This document shows, in pieces, positions 12,687 through 23,799 of a stretch of 64,000 nt of DNA (position 1 is its first letter; each line of letters starts with the position of its first letter). The DNA lies in NCBI GenBank assembly GCA_028583605.1, contig CM053332.1, positions 23,998,692-24,062,691 of the forward strand. The letters run 5' to 3'. Source of the stretch: Dastarcus helophoroides. Its lineage: Eukaryota > Arthropoda > Insecta > Coleoptera > Bothrideridae. The position numbers were made by a program, and so were the translations under genes. A model generated the notes under the pieces. The model was given only the letters and a program-made list of their open reading frames with translations, was not told the origin of the DNA and did not search any database.

Positions 12687-12840
12687 CAGTGGCGGCTCGT
12701 ATATAGGCACTGTGGAACTGCAGCACCCCCAATTTCGCTTACGAGTTTTTTCTCAAAATTTTTCGAAGACTTTTCCTTAAACAATTTTTTGTAGAGATTT
12801 TAAATTTTCTCTGATTTCTTTTTATAGAAATGTTAAGTTT
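12687..12840 (+). mobile_element. hAT-like element N2, left end
   Basis: CAGTGGCGGCTCGTATATAGG, then CACTGTGGAACTGCAGCACC, shared with 56597. The right terminus was not found. Confidence 0.55.
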
Positions 12841-12937
12841 CTTTTCGAAGTTACGGAATTTTAAAATCTATTTTAATTGTTTTTCTAATTTTTGTAAAAA
12901 TTTTGAGACAATAATTGAAATTTCAAAATAACATCTA

Positions 12938-13112
12938 AAAGCGGTCAGCTCTCCCTCGAGTAGGTCAGTTAGAGTCAGTGTAATTAGTGCGTTAGTAGAA
13001 GTCAATAATAAGTGAGTTTATTATCCAGTTGTAGTGATCCGAGTTTAGTTTGGTAATAAAGTGGGTATTATTCGATAAGTGTAATCAATTTGAACCGATA
13101 AAGCTCGTAACA
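12938..13112 (+). mobile_element. LTR fragment, 3' part
   Basis: It starts abruptly at the position just after the TATA box of the full LTR (GCGGTCAGC) and runs to the normal CTCGTAACA end. The upstream half is absent. Confidence 0.75.
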
Positions 13113-13438
13113 CTATGATCGAAGAGAGTCTATGTCTCTGATTTGAAATTCTGTGATAACGACGAAGCCATGCCCACAGATTTTTAGTATCGTTCAGCTG
13201 CTAACGCTTTACTTAATCATAGAAACTACTGTTAATTCTTACTAGTGAAGTAATTCGACGACATAAGACGTAATATACACGTAACATGGTCGATAATAAA
13301 ACAGTTACTAATTGTATAATACATTTGCAATTAAAGCCCGGAAACTATCTTCTTTATGCTATAACAAAATTATACTTTCTGAAAGTGAAATTTACGATTT
13401 CTCAAATTTAAAATGTTCTCTACTTTAATCGACAATAT

Positions 13439-13806
13439 TGTAAGGCAATATAAATAGACGGAATAGAATTTAGAATAGAATTGTAGAATTTAGTAAATAA
13501 AAGAAGTTTTTAGAAGGATCTGATAAGGGGAAAGCGACCGCGATAACGAAGCAAACGGCAGATAAGCGTTCCCGAAATAAGCCTTATCTGCCGGATTGTT
13601 CTGGAACCTGGATGCCAAAACTATATAAGACGGTCAGCTGTCCCTCGAGTCAGCCAGTTAGAGTCAGTGTAATTAGTGAGTTAGTAGAAGTCAATAATAA
13701 GTGAGTTAATTGTTTAATTGTGGTGATCCAAGTTTAGTTTAGAAATAAAGTGGGTATTATTTTCAATTCACGTGTGAATCAATTCGAACCGATAAAGCCC
13801 ATAACA
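13439..13806 (+). mobile_element. Solo LTR, full length
   Basis: A 368-bp copy from TGTAAGG to CATAACA, with CTATATAAGACGGTC as TATA region and AATAAAG as polyadenylation signal. The flanks ATAT and ATAA match at three of four positions, consistent with an aged 4-bp duplication. No internal retroelement region adjoins it. Confidence 0.85.
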
Positions 13807-13837
13807 ATAATTACTCAAATTAAAATATTTAATTTTG

Positions 13838-14001
13838 GTGGAACGGACCGGTCCTTGGTTATCTTCAAAAATTGAAATAGAAATCTTGTTCCCTGAAGCC
13901 AAGAAAGATTAAAAACACAACAGAACAACACACAAGAACAACCTTTGTTGTGTTTTTTAATCTTTCTTGATTTCGAGGGACTAGATTTGTATTTCAAAAT
14001 A
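13838..14001. repeat. Foldback hairpin family F
   Basis: Same head (GGAACGGACCGGTCCTTGG) and arms, with a longer loop that itself contains an inverted AACACAAC / GTTGTGTT pair. Confidence 0.75.
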
Positions 14002-14380
14002 TTCAATGAAGATTTTAAGAAATGTGCTTAAAAATATAAGAACGTCGACAAACGCTCAACCAAATGTTACTAATTCTTGTCACTCTGTCGGGGGTTGTTC
14101 GCAATGCGCAGGCGAAATTATATGCGTCGTGTCAAGCATATCTTTATTACGTCGATTTTAATCTCGCACGTAGAATCCGTCTTTCGAATTGACGCCTGCC
14201 CGTAATATTCCAGCGTTTTTTCTTCTCTGATCTATTCAGCTTTTGTTTACGGGGGGAATGGGAATAATAAAAATGCAATTAAAACCCAATTTAAACACTT
14301 ATAGCATTGACATTTTCGCATATTCAATTTAACTTCAAGGGGAGGGTTAGATTATCAGACGAATTTAGCTTTAAATTCAA

Positions 14381-14448
14381 CGACCGTAGCGCAGTGGTAG
14401 AATAATTGCTTTGGGCGTGGCGGGTCCGAGGTTGAAACCTCACTGGCG
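14381..14448 (+). other. tRNA-like sequence (SINE head or pseudogene)
   Basis: An A-box-like TAGCGCAGTGG is followed at the right distance by a damaged B-box (GGTTGAAACC, one C missing). Acceptor ends pair at five of seven positions. A T-run follows. Not a standard functional tRNA. Confidence 0.4.
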
Positions 14449-14518
14449 ATCTCGCGTTTTTTTAATTCTATTGCAGCATCTATTCATAGATATACGGACC
14501 TACTAGAGTCTTTAATGT

Positions 14519-14837
14519 CTATAGTGAATTTCAGACTGAGAATGCAGTACGGTCTCTTATGCAAAGCGCTGTTGCCAGTTGGCGCTAGGCAGGTACCAAT
14601 TGGAAGCAGGTCCGCATTATAGGAATATCCAGTGCGGCCACTATCGAAGCTATATGAATACGAGACGAGAATTCAAACGCATCCATAGAACTTCTTTTTA
14701 GGTGTCGTGAACGTAACTGCTCAACCCTGCCCTGTAGCGCCTGAAATACACCTGGCAACGCTGTTCATCTATCGTTCATAAGAAATACATTACCCTATGC
14801 TGGCCGTACTGCATTCTCAGTCTGAAACTCACTATAG
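14519..14837. mobile_element. MITE with 34-bp inverted ends
   Basis: CTATAGTGAATTTCAGACTG at 14519 and its near-perfect inverse (one mismatch in 34) ending at 14837. No clear target duplication beyond a possible TA. Non-coding. Confidence 0.7.
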
Positions 14838-15414
14838 CAACTAGGCATTAGATTATGTCGGTAGTTCAAATTAGCGTTACTGGTAACGCGGAACCATTTG
14901 TTTTTCCCCTATCTGGAGTCGCTCATCGCGCCTAAAGAAGTTTTCACTTTCAAACACTAATTTTAAAATGATTTGAAATAGAATAGACGATTGAAGTTCA
15001 TGGAACGATAATCTTTGTAGGACAAAAATTACATAGATAAAATACATTACGTGTGTGTTCCATGCAAGAAGCTTCATAATTTTGTTCCATTTGTGTGCCA
15101 CGGAATTAGAAATCGAGGCAACATGTAGTGTTTAAATAACTTAATTTACCCTCTTCGCGGTTTTCGACCTAAGCTAAAGTGGAAGATGACATTTAGGAAG
15201 ATGTAATCTAGCATGAAACTTGAAAAGCAATTTGCAAAGCGACATAGGTCCCTCCTGAACGTTTTCATTACTCCACGTTTTCCTTTATCAGGTTATACAC
15301 TTACATTTCGTCTTCATTTACGAATGAATTTTTAACGACATTTAATTTTCAAGCAGCATCCGCATTTGGCATATTTTTGTAAACAAAAGTTTTGCTCTCC
15401 AGGGACATTTATAT

Positions 15415-15758
15415 TGTAACGAAATGTAATTATAGAATTTAGAACGTAAGGGAATTTTGTAGGAAAATCTGATAAGGAAAAGCGGCCGCAATAATGAAGC
15501 AAACGGCAGATAAGCGTTTCAGAAATTTCGGCAAACGATAAGTCTAATCTGCTGGAAACTTCTAGAACCCGAAAGCGGGACCTATATAAGGCGGCCGCCT
15601 TTCCCGCCGTGTCAGTCAGTGTAGTTAGTGAGTTAGTAGTTAGAAGTCAATGAATAAGTGAGTTAATTATTCAGTTGTAGTGTTCCGAGTTTAGTTTGGA
15701 AATAAAGTGGTACCATTCAGCAAGTGTTAATCATCCTTCGAATCGATAACGCGCAACA
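15415..15758 (+). mobile_element. Solo LTR (subfamily with GCGCAACA end)
   Basis: It runs from TGTAACGAAATG to ACGCGCAACA and has a perfect ATAT target duplication (15411-15414, 15759-15762). TATA region CTATATAAGGCGGCC. Sequence differs enough from the 13439 copy to mark a second subfamily. Confidence 0.87.
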
Positions 15759-15759
15759 A

Positions 15760-16290
15760 TATGTAAAAATGTACTCTCAGTTTGACCTTTTCATTTTTAT
15801 TTTGATGCCACTTAAGTGATATCTTAACTCCTAATGGACTCGAGAATATATCAAAGCCTCGTAGATCGAGTTCATTTTAGAAAATTTCAAGCTCGAAATC
15901 TCACGACATTAAAACGATTCGAACTGAATTCTCGTAAAAGCATCATTCATAAATATTCACAAACGAAGTGGAATAAGTTCGAAAGCGTAAGGTTATAAAA
16001 ACAATTTCGAAACTTTAATCCTTTCAGGAATAGGGATAAGTTAACAAGGCGAAACGACGAGAAAATTAACTTGAGTTAATTATTGTTTTATCAAATTACT
16101 GCGCCTTTAAAAAGTTGTTAACAGTTTTAGATATAAACAATTTTTTAATCAGTAAATTACTAAAAATCTGGTTTAGATAATGTATTTAGTAACAACGCAC
16201 CCCCTTTTAGGTAATTTTTTTTAACTATTCTAATCGATCCAAGAAGTTTCTCATTTGGTTAACATACTGAGCAACTGGTTCTCTTTCTGC
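15760..16290. other. Gene-free AT-rich stretch
   Basis: No exon with coding bias and no recognised repeat between the solo LTR at 15415-15758 and the 23-bp tandem repeat. Confidence 0.5.
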
Positions 16291-16292
16291 CT

Positions 16293-16407
16293 CGCTTCGT
16301 TCTTCGTATAACAATCGCTTCTTTCTTCATGTGATAATCGCTTCGTTCTTCGTATGACAATCGCTTCGTTCTTCGTATGACAATCGCTTAATTCTTCGTA
16401 TGACAAT
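16293..16407 (+). repeat. 23-bp tandem repeat, about five units
   Basis: CGCTTCGTTCTTCGTATGAC followed by AAT, five imperfect units; the second is the most diverged (TTCATGTGATAAT). Confidence 0.85.
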
Positions 16408-16490
16408 ATCAGTTTTATGAAACTTGTACTTTAATACAGCGTTTTTGTTTTATTTTTAAGAAATAACGCGTATTTATTTGTTACTATTGT

Positions 16491-16797
16491 TAAAGGTTCG
16501 ATTATAAAGATGTCGCGAATTTACTTTCTTTTCGAATTTAAACACGTAATACAACAACAAATAACATGAATCAATTACTAACTACTGAATGTTGAATACG
16601 AAATGAATCACGATAAAGGAGCGCGTGTATTTATATTTTATAACCGTTTCTGGAGGTTTCCATTTGGAGAAAACTTTCTCTAGTTTACAGAGTGCGTTCA
16701 GGAGACGTACATCCGCGCGTGATAACAACTGTCTGACACGTTCGATGAAGTTTTCCATATACTACATGCGATTCCTAACACATTAATGAGTTACAGT
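16491..16797. repeat. Second dispersed repeat family, copy 1 (possible LTR)
   Basis: The region from AAGGTTCGATTATAAA to GAGTTACAG matches 40851-41175 in order, including AGAGCGCGT and TCCATTT blocks, with substantial divergence. The TGTAACnnA start on the minus strand suggests an LTR, but no target duplication was found. Confidence 0.5.
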
Positions 16798-16936
16798 ATT
16801 ATCCCAGCATTATTTTATTTTTTTCGTGTAAACTTATTTTAAATTAAACGCAAAAATAATAAAAATTATTAAGGTTGAAATACAGTTATTATTTTTCGTA
16901 GTCTTCACATATTTTTATTAAACATGTGACTAAATG

Positions 16937-17105
16937 CAAGTAGAATACAACCTAGACTACAAATTCAGGCAGCCCTCCAGTTCCTGTCGGAACATTTGTT
17001 AGCATTCGAGTTGGATATACCAAACTGACGAGATCTAACAAGATCGAAACCGGTATTTGGTTTCCAAACTTCGAATCTAATAAATGTTCAAACCTATTGG
17101 TCTGT
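16937..17105 (+). repeat. Penelope-like repeat with hammerhead ribozyme, copy 1
   Basis: Shares AACCTAGACTACAAATTC and the hammerhead block with 39786-40135. The ribozyme itself is at 17011-17067. No retrotransposon coding sequence follows, so this is an end fragment or a short non-autonomous derivative. Confidence 0.55.
17011..17067 (+). ncRNA. Hammerhead ribozyme (type I-like)
   Basis: The sequence has the full catalytic core: CTGACGAG, stem II ATCT/AGAT closed by AACA, then CGAAA. Stem III is the minimal ACC/GGT with no loop, as in Penelope-like and retrozyme hammerheads. Stem I pairs CCAAA with TTTGG, then an internal loop, then TTGG with CCAA. Cleavage would follow A17055 (GGTA, then TTTGG). 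Such ribozymes self-cleave retrotransposon RNA, often as dimers. Confidence 0.75.
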
Positions 17106-17621
17106 GCATATTAGAAGTGTGATTAAATATTAAACGTTTGTGAAAGTCCCCCATTACATTTGTAACTTCGGAATTCCGAATTTGTAAATTCGGAGAATCC
17201 AATGATCGGATAACTGAGCGTGTTTGCCATGTCGAGAAGTCTAAGCCTAGACGGTTGGTACCGCCAATCTCCCCGTCCGAGGTTAGTTCATCGACCAGAA
17301 TTTCTTCGGTTATCATGTCAAAGACTGAATAATGCGATTCACATTAAATTGCATAATTTGAACTTTCGCGAAACTAGGTCGATATCTACGAGTACACAGA
17401 TTAGTGGAATTCCAATAAAGCGATTAATTAAAAAAAATGTTCTACCTGACTGATATTGAAATGCGAATACTTAGAAAATGCAAACTTATATCGGTTGGCC
17501 GAGGAAATATTCGAAATCGTAAAAAATGTCTTGTAGGGTTATACAGGGTGATTTACGGTTACGATGTATATTGGGAACGGATCAACCAAACGTTGTGTCA
17601 CGTTCTATCGAACCAAAATAT

Positions 17622-17958
17622 TGTTGAGCGTTATCGGTTTGAAGATGAATTGTAACCATTATATTTACAAACTGATTCCGGAACACTACAACTGCCTTAC
17701 GCCTACAACTGTAATTCACTAACACTGTTTAATTAACTAACTTATTCATTGACTAACTAAATGACTGAGGGAAAGACGACCGAACCGTCTATTTATAGAT
17801 TCCGTTTCGGGTTCTAGAATGAACGAACAAATAAGACTTATCGTTAGCCAACATTTCTGGAGTGCTTATCTGCCGTTCGATTTCTTATTACGGCCGCTTC
17901 CCCTTATCAAATTTTCTGGAAAATTCCTAACTAAATTCTATAATTACATGTTGTTACA
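17622..17958 (-). mobile_element. Solo LTR, reverse orientation
   Basis: A reverse-oriented copy from TGTTGAGCG to TTGTTACA, with a perfect ATAT duplication on both sides (17618-17621, 17959-17962). Belongs to the GCGCAACA-ended subfamily. Confidence 0.87.
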
Positions 17959-17959
17959 A

Positions 17960-18940
17960 TATTTTCAAACGAGCCGTGTTGTCAAATGTTGGTGAATTTG
18001 GCAACGTCTTTATTATTTTAATAACGACCATAGATAAATGCATCGGTTTTATTGTTAGACAACTTACAATTAGATACATAATATGTATTATATTTATTAA
18101 GAAAAATTATCTTCGTTTCAAAGGTTTTCAGTTATTGTATCATTGTTTGAATTTTTCTCACCGTAACGCATTGTTTTTGTTGCAACTTTCTCAAGTGTAC
18201 GATGTATTTTAACTTTTACATGAATCATTCTACTCCTAAATTCTATTTAATGTACAAATTGTTCATTAATTACGCATACATGACTGCAATGTGCCAAATA
18301 CATATCATAGGTATTGTCTTGCGGAACAAATCTTTGTTAAAATTCAATGAAAATGATTATTATTCATTCAGAACCATAGACGTAGTTGAGAGTGGAGAAG
18401 CAAAAACAGAAAACTACGTAACACAGCTGGAGTTATACGTACACGGAACAAGAAGCCGACATTTAAAGTAATTGATTTTCTATGGATTCTCTTTAAATTT
18501 CTGTCAGGTGTTACTAACAGTATTACCCGTATACCTACAAAATTAAAATAGCCCGTTACGGTACCGAAACTGAGATATTTAATGTGAAACTTACGATTTT
18601 TAACGTGTAAGGTATAGGCGAAGAATATTTTGGAAAAGTAATATATTGTCACGAATCCGTTCTGAAGATTTTGGTAAAAGTAGCATATTTTGTAGGGTGA
18701 TATTGTAAACAAAATAGAAAGGTATGAAGGTTTTTAACGGTACTGTTCTTGCATAATCGCAGTCTATAATTATACATCTTGATGCTTCATTTCGCACGTT
18801 AGGGAAACATCTTTAAGTAATAGCAACATAGTACTGCTAACTCTTCCAGATGGTTTGGCTAAAGATGCGTTGCTCAAATCTGTCGCATAAGCATGTAGTG
18901 TTCTCGGCTCAAAAAATTTGCTGCAAAAGGGACTGGAGAT
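17960..18940. other. Unexplained AT-rich stretch
   Basis: Open frames of 60-115 codons occur on both strands but overlap each other and have no domain, splice context or codon bias. I see nothing supportable here. Confidence 0.4.
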
Positions 18941-19044
18941 TTGTATTATTGTATCCACGCGTACATTTGTATTATTGTAACCACGTGTACATTTGTATTA
19001 TTGTCTACACGTGTACATTTGCATTATTGTATCCACGCGTACAG
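18941..19044 (+). repeat. 26-bp tandem repeat, four units
   Basis: TTTGTATTATTG, then TATCCACGCGTACA, four times; the CACGCGTAC and CACGTGTAC cores are near-palindromic. Confidence 0.85.
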
Positions 19045-19152
19045 TCTATACTAATAATCGAGTAGTGGCAGCACTCTGGCGCTTAAGTTTCGCTATACGC
19101 AGCGTCGATGTAACATTCTAAAACTCTTAGCTCCGATTACTGCGGGTGAACT

Positions 19153-19454
19153 ATATATGTAATACTTCTATATGGCGTGTTGTGTATAATCGCCACTACA
19201 AAATGCGTTGTCAAAAAGGTGAAATGAAAGTATATGTCGTACTCTTTGGAGTACAAGCATTCATTCAATTATAGCGGGAACAGATGACAAGATGGGCGGG
19301 AACACTAATAAATGAATGACAACAAAGATAACTGACGAGAAGCGGGATTGGTTAATAAATTCTGTCCTCCAAAAAGACAAACATATATATCCATCGCGTC
19401 TTTTAAACACAATCGAAGGTACAAAACACGCCATATAGAAGTATTACATATATG
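19153..19454. mobile_element. MITE with 9-bp flanking repeat
   Basis: Inverted ends of about 32 bp (ATATATGTAATACTTC, then TATATGGCGTGTT). A GGGTGAACT direct repeat flanks it (19144-19152, 19455-19463). A 9-bp duplication points to a Mutator-like origin; 8 bp (hAT) is also possible. Confidence 0.8.
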
Positions 19455-20365
19455 GGGTGAACTACCTTAACTAATTAACTTAACCTATCTAACAGTGTAA
19501 CTACAAAAGTAACGATGTATTGGGCCTATTAATTAATTGAACGAAAAGTTACCTTCTCGGGTTGCACCACAAATGCCAAGAAATAGATACAATTTTTATG
19601 AATTAATTGAAATTAGGGAAAAATATGTTTAGCAGAACAAATTCCACACGGAAAGACGTGCAAAAGCAGAGTATGGTTTACGCTCGAGTGAATTCGAATT
19701 CGAAATTAAAGAATAATTGATGAAAGATAAACTAAGGCGCTTCGTTTGAATTGTTCTTTGCGTCAAAGTTGGAAGCATCCGGACGGGAGATGAATACGAA
19801 TAGGCCCGAACTCGAACAGACTACAAAGGACAGGTGATACTTCAGGTCGAATGCTCTTCAGCCTCGGCGTCCTTCCAACGCAGCAGCGAGTAACGAAATT
19901 GTATCCATGGATACACCCTTTTTTAAAGTGTGCACTTTGCATGTCGTTGTCTTTCTTATCCATCGCTCGTCATAAATATATTTTCATGTCTGCACCGGAG
20001 GAATTTATTTTCGTAATGTTGACAATATAATCCACTCTGTCTATAATACGTTTTTTGTTACTGTACCATTTTTGTCCTTCCACTTTTTTAAAACGGATGG
20101 TGGACACTGTAGCGCTATCTAACCTTTTTAACTAACATGTTTAAATTAATTTTCATTATGTACCACACACTTTGTAGTGCCTACAAGTTAAATTGACTAT
20201 CAGGAAAGTTCAATGTGTGTATACTGTGCATTGTTTAAGTTAGTTATTATTTTAATTCTGTAATTGTAGGGTCAGTGTGGAGTACCCGCTACGTTATTAT
20301 TTTTATCCAGAAAAATGAATAACAAAAACGAAGCATTTATTTTCAAGTGCATGTCCAATATTCTT

Positions 20366-21313
20366 ATCATGGATTATAGAAGGAGGATAGTGCACGACCG
20401 CAGAAAACGGTGTCCAAAAAGCATCTAGAGAGTAGGTAATACGTTCTCGTGATATCAGGAGTGATGGTATTCTACCACCAATAAGGAACGAAGTAAATAA
20501 ATATGGCTATTAAACACCTGTTGAGAAATATCAGAATTTAATGATTTCGCTTAATCCTAATATCATTTCTTAGTGTATTAAACTCATATTTTTTACAAAA
20601 AAGATGATGTAGGAGAAATCTAAAAATGTTTCAATTGAGTTTTCTGCAGTTTTTCAACAGAATAACGGAGCTGCAATGGCTGTTATGATCTCTTGCGCGC
20701 TTAACGAACATAACCAATGATTTTCAACAAGATAAGAGAAGAGGAGAGAAGAGGGGTGGAGAGGAGAGGAGGCGAGATGAAAGGAGAGGGAGAGAAGAGG
20801 AAAGCAGAGCAGAGCAGAGCAGAGCAGAGTAGAGAAGAAAAGAAAAGAAAAGAGAAGAGAAGAGAAGAAAAGAGAAGAGAAGAGAAGAGAAGAGAAGAGA
20901 AAAGCAGAGCAAAGCAGAGTAGAGCAGAGCAGAGCAGAGCAGAGCAGAGCAGAGCATAGCAGAGAAGAGAAGAGGGGAGAGGAGAGGAGAGGAGAGGAGG
21001 AAAAAGAAAAGAGGAGAAGAGAAGAGAAGAGAAGAGAAGAGAAGAGAAGAGAAGAGAAGAGAAGAGAAGAGAAGAGAAGAGAAGAGAAGAGAAGAGAAGA
21101 GAAGAGAAGAGAAGAGAAGAAAAGAGAAGAGAAGAGAAGAGAAGAGAAGAGAAGAGAAGAGAAGAGAAGAGAAGAGAAGAGAAGATAAGTGAAGAGAAGA
21201 GAAGAGAGAGAAAAGAAACAGTCGGAAGTATTCCACTTTCTAAACGCATTTCGATCAAATTTTTATAGATGGCTAATATAGGCCGTGCTCTATCCTTATT
21301 CTATCATCCGTGA
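20366..21313. mobile_element. Family X element with expanded GA microsatellite
   Basis: A second, uninterrupted copy in opposite orientation, with about 33-bp inverted ends (TCATGGATTATAG and, inverted, TCACGGATGATAG). Flanks TTCTTA and TTCGTA suggest an old duplication. It shares the ATTTCTCAAC and CGTTCCT blocks with the copy at 5197. Its centre is a 480-bp GA-rich microsatellite. Confidence 0.65.
20740..21215. repeat. GA-rich microsatellite (AGAGA/AGAGC variants)
   Basis: About 475 bp of five-base AGAGA units with patches of AGAGC and one AGAAA variant. It reads open in several frames only because it lacks stop triplets; the encoded poly-LFSSL or EEKRR is not a protein. Confidence 0.95.
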
Positions 21314-22243
21314 TTCGTATTAATAATTGCGTTTAAAAATTTGACATTTATTTTATTTCAGTTAAATTTTAATTATATTTTGTATTACATTTACTTAACC
21401 CATTATATGTTTTCAAAAATAAATAAATAATAAAAAAATGTACATAATTAGTGCTCGGGGTGCCGATAGATGTGAAATCTAGATAAATGTTAATAATTTT
21501 AATTAACAGATTTTGAAATTTTAAATTTTTGTACTGCAATTAATTTGAAAGTTCAAAAACACTGTTATTTCCTAATTTTCAGTTTTCACTTCAGTCGGTA
21601 GTCCCGATGACTAATTTTTTTAAGCTATATATACGGAGTGAGTAATTAGTACGGTAAAACCCTCTATCTGCAGCTTCTACAAATTCTTCATTATACAAAA
21701 TCAAAATCAATCAAAATCTTTTAGGTACAAAGATACACAAGCACTCTAGCATGAGATATACTTTAAATTAAATAAGTTAAATGAACGTTTTTTAAATTCT
21801 GGAAATGAATTTGAAACTAGAATCTGTGGTAAATGAAAAAGATCAACGAAACCACAGAAATAAAGTAAAAAGGTAATGCAAAATGATCGACAAACATGTG
21901 GCACAATTTTAATTTCTTTTAAGTAAACTGTAGCGATGAGAGAGAACAAGAAGACAACAGACCACGCAACATTTATGTATCTTAATTGCCTAATAAACAT
22001 TTTCTATCTGGTAGAACCACAGAGGGGTAGAACTAAAGCAATTCTTTACAAATCAAATAACACTGATTACTTAAAAAATTTGAATTATAGAAATATGTAT
22101 ACATAAAAAAATTACATTAATTATAACTTCAGCTAGACATGAAACCAAAAAAAAAAAAATTTAGTTTATGTACTGCCTTCAGTTTTAACTAGAACTACAT
22201 AATCGGATTCTAGTTACAAAATGTAAATTGGTATAAGCCATAC
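21314..22243. other. Gene-free stretch before the CpG block
   Basis: AT-rich, a short poly-A run at 22148, no coding signal. It could be intron of the VWC gene if the CpG block is its promoter. Confidence 0.4.
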
Positions 22244-22600
22244 CTCGTTGTTAAAATTAATTTAATGTACCATGACACCGATAATTTCGCGAATTGCAAT
22301 CGAACGATGTCAGTAATACATGTCGAAACGTCCAGTCACATTTCACTCGACTTTCTATCGCGACGCGATGCGGCGTTTCCTCGACAATATCAATCGGTTC
22401 GTAAAAAACGATCGCGACTAGATCCCTTTCGCACTTTCGTACCTCGCGCGGTTGTACGACCGACTGTGTTGTGAATTAATACGAAAACCCGGCGCGCCAT
22501 GGCACTGCAGCGCAAAAAGAAAAACGAACTTTCCCTCTCTTTCTAACTTACACGTCCAAGCGCTCGGGGGCACTATGGCGAAATAAAGTCTGCGCTATCG
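22244..22600 (-). promoter_or_regulatory. CpG-rich block, candidate promoter and noncoding first exon
   Basis: This block is much richer in CG dinucleotides (CGCGACGCGATGCGG, CTCGCGCGG, CGGCGCGCC) than the AT-rich surroundings. On the minus strand an ACAGTCGG stretch near 22465 resembles an arthropod initiator, and the sequence then runs to a possible donor (CGAG followed by GTATGG) at 22244. It could be a noncoding first exon that splices to the acceptor at 12256 of the VWC gene, which would place it 10 kb upstream. No transcript evidence is available; the block could equally serve a plus-strand or noncoding transcript. Short open frames inside it do not look like protein. Confidence 0.3.
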
Positions 22601-23107
22601 CAAAAGCCCGCGCGAATTTGCAAATTCCAATACGACCTGGTGGTATTTGTGGTATGCGAATTTGCAAAATTAACGTTTTCAAAAAGCAAGAAGTGGTTAT
22701 TATATTACCTACCCTACAACTCGACTTGTTTTACTAAAAAATTTTTCTTGATTCAGCGGAATGATTTGATGGTGAGGACCAAAGTTGATAACTCTCAAAG
22801 CGAGTAGCTGTTCACTTTTGTTTGATCTTCAATCTGCTTATATAATAAAACGTTAAGAATAATGCCTAATGCTAATTGGCTTTTATAAGCGAAGAACTGT
22901 TATGTAATCTAGGAAATGTAAATTTATACCGTGACAAAAAAAAATTAAAATTGCTCTCTCATCGCAGAGTTTATAACAAGTTTCGTTTAAGACTAGCAGA
23001 TTACTCGATACATTAGATCTTTCGACATTCTAATTTTACTTCAATTAACTAAATTTATACTTTAAAATATCGATCACTTACTTAGAACAAATTAAATAAA
23101 AATTAGA

Positions 23108-23300
23108 AAGTCTTGGAGACTGCCGACAGAAATGAAAACTTAAAACTAAAAATATGTAGTGTTACAGTTCGAACCCACACTTGTAAACAAGTCAGTCAAT
23201 ATTAGAAATATTTGAAAATAAATTATTTCAAGCTAACCTAGCTTTTTATATTTGTGGTTAATGGATACTCATAGTCGTGTGGAAACGAATTTAATATTTA
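23108..23300. repeat. Partner of the 55028 repeat
   Basis: GGAGACTGCCGACAGAAATG to TTTAATATTTATGGATAAG; the palindromic part is absent. Confidence 0.55.
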
Positions 23301-23624
23301 TGGATAAGGAAAGTACTTAAAACTCTTTTTATTTATTGCATGTACAACATCTTATTACTATTACCACCTATCATTCTTTAAGCACTAAAGTATGACATTT
23401 TACATTTTATTTTTAATACTAAGAAATATTTGATTATAAAATAGTACATTTTCGAACGAGTGGGCATTCTTCCTACGGCGTAGCGCTCAAACTTCTTTCT
23501 CGTGAGATATAAACATCATATTCGCTCTTGTTGTAAAAACTACTACGGTACTCACTGTTGTACTGTACAATGATTCTACATTAAACAGTTAATATAATAA
23601 TCAAACTAAAACACAATGTAAATA

Positions 23625-23720
23625 ACGCGCAATATTCATAATTATTAAACTTTATTAAAGATTAAAACAACAATAAATATTAAAAATTTCACGATGTTTC
23701 TATAAATATTTGCTATGAGC
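23625..23720. repeat. Fragment of the THOC6-intron MITE family
   Basis: AATATTCATAATTATTAAAC, then AAACAACAATAAATATT. One end only. Confidence 0.5.
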
Positions 23721-23799
23721 AGACAATTTCACTCATAATAGGCTCATAGTTATGTTTAAAACACAAGTCAGAAGCGGACTTATCGAGACATCAGTCTAG

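Noticed and set aside
16293..16407. CRISPR-like regular repeats
   Set aside because: Eukaryotic window; units are contiguous tandem repeats without spacers.
17077..17655. Possible retroelement coding sequence after the first hammerhead
   Set aside because: The frames there show no reverse transcriptase or endonuclease motif and end in the neighbouring LTR.
19325..19360. Third hammerhead candidate (ACTGACGAGAAGCGGG)
   Set aside because: The first core box is present but no CGAAA follows and no stems form.
19763..19963. 66-codon minus-strand frame with some codon balance (GYNFVTRCCVGR)
   Set aside because: No recognisable family, no flanking exons found; left unannotated.
20701..21258. Long serine/leucine/phenylalanine open frames on both strands
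   Set aside because: They are translations of the GA-rich microsatellite, open because the unit has no stop triplets.
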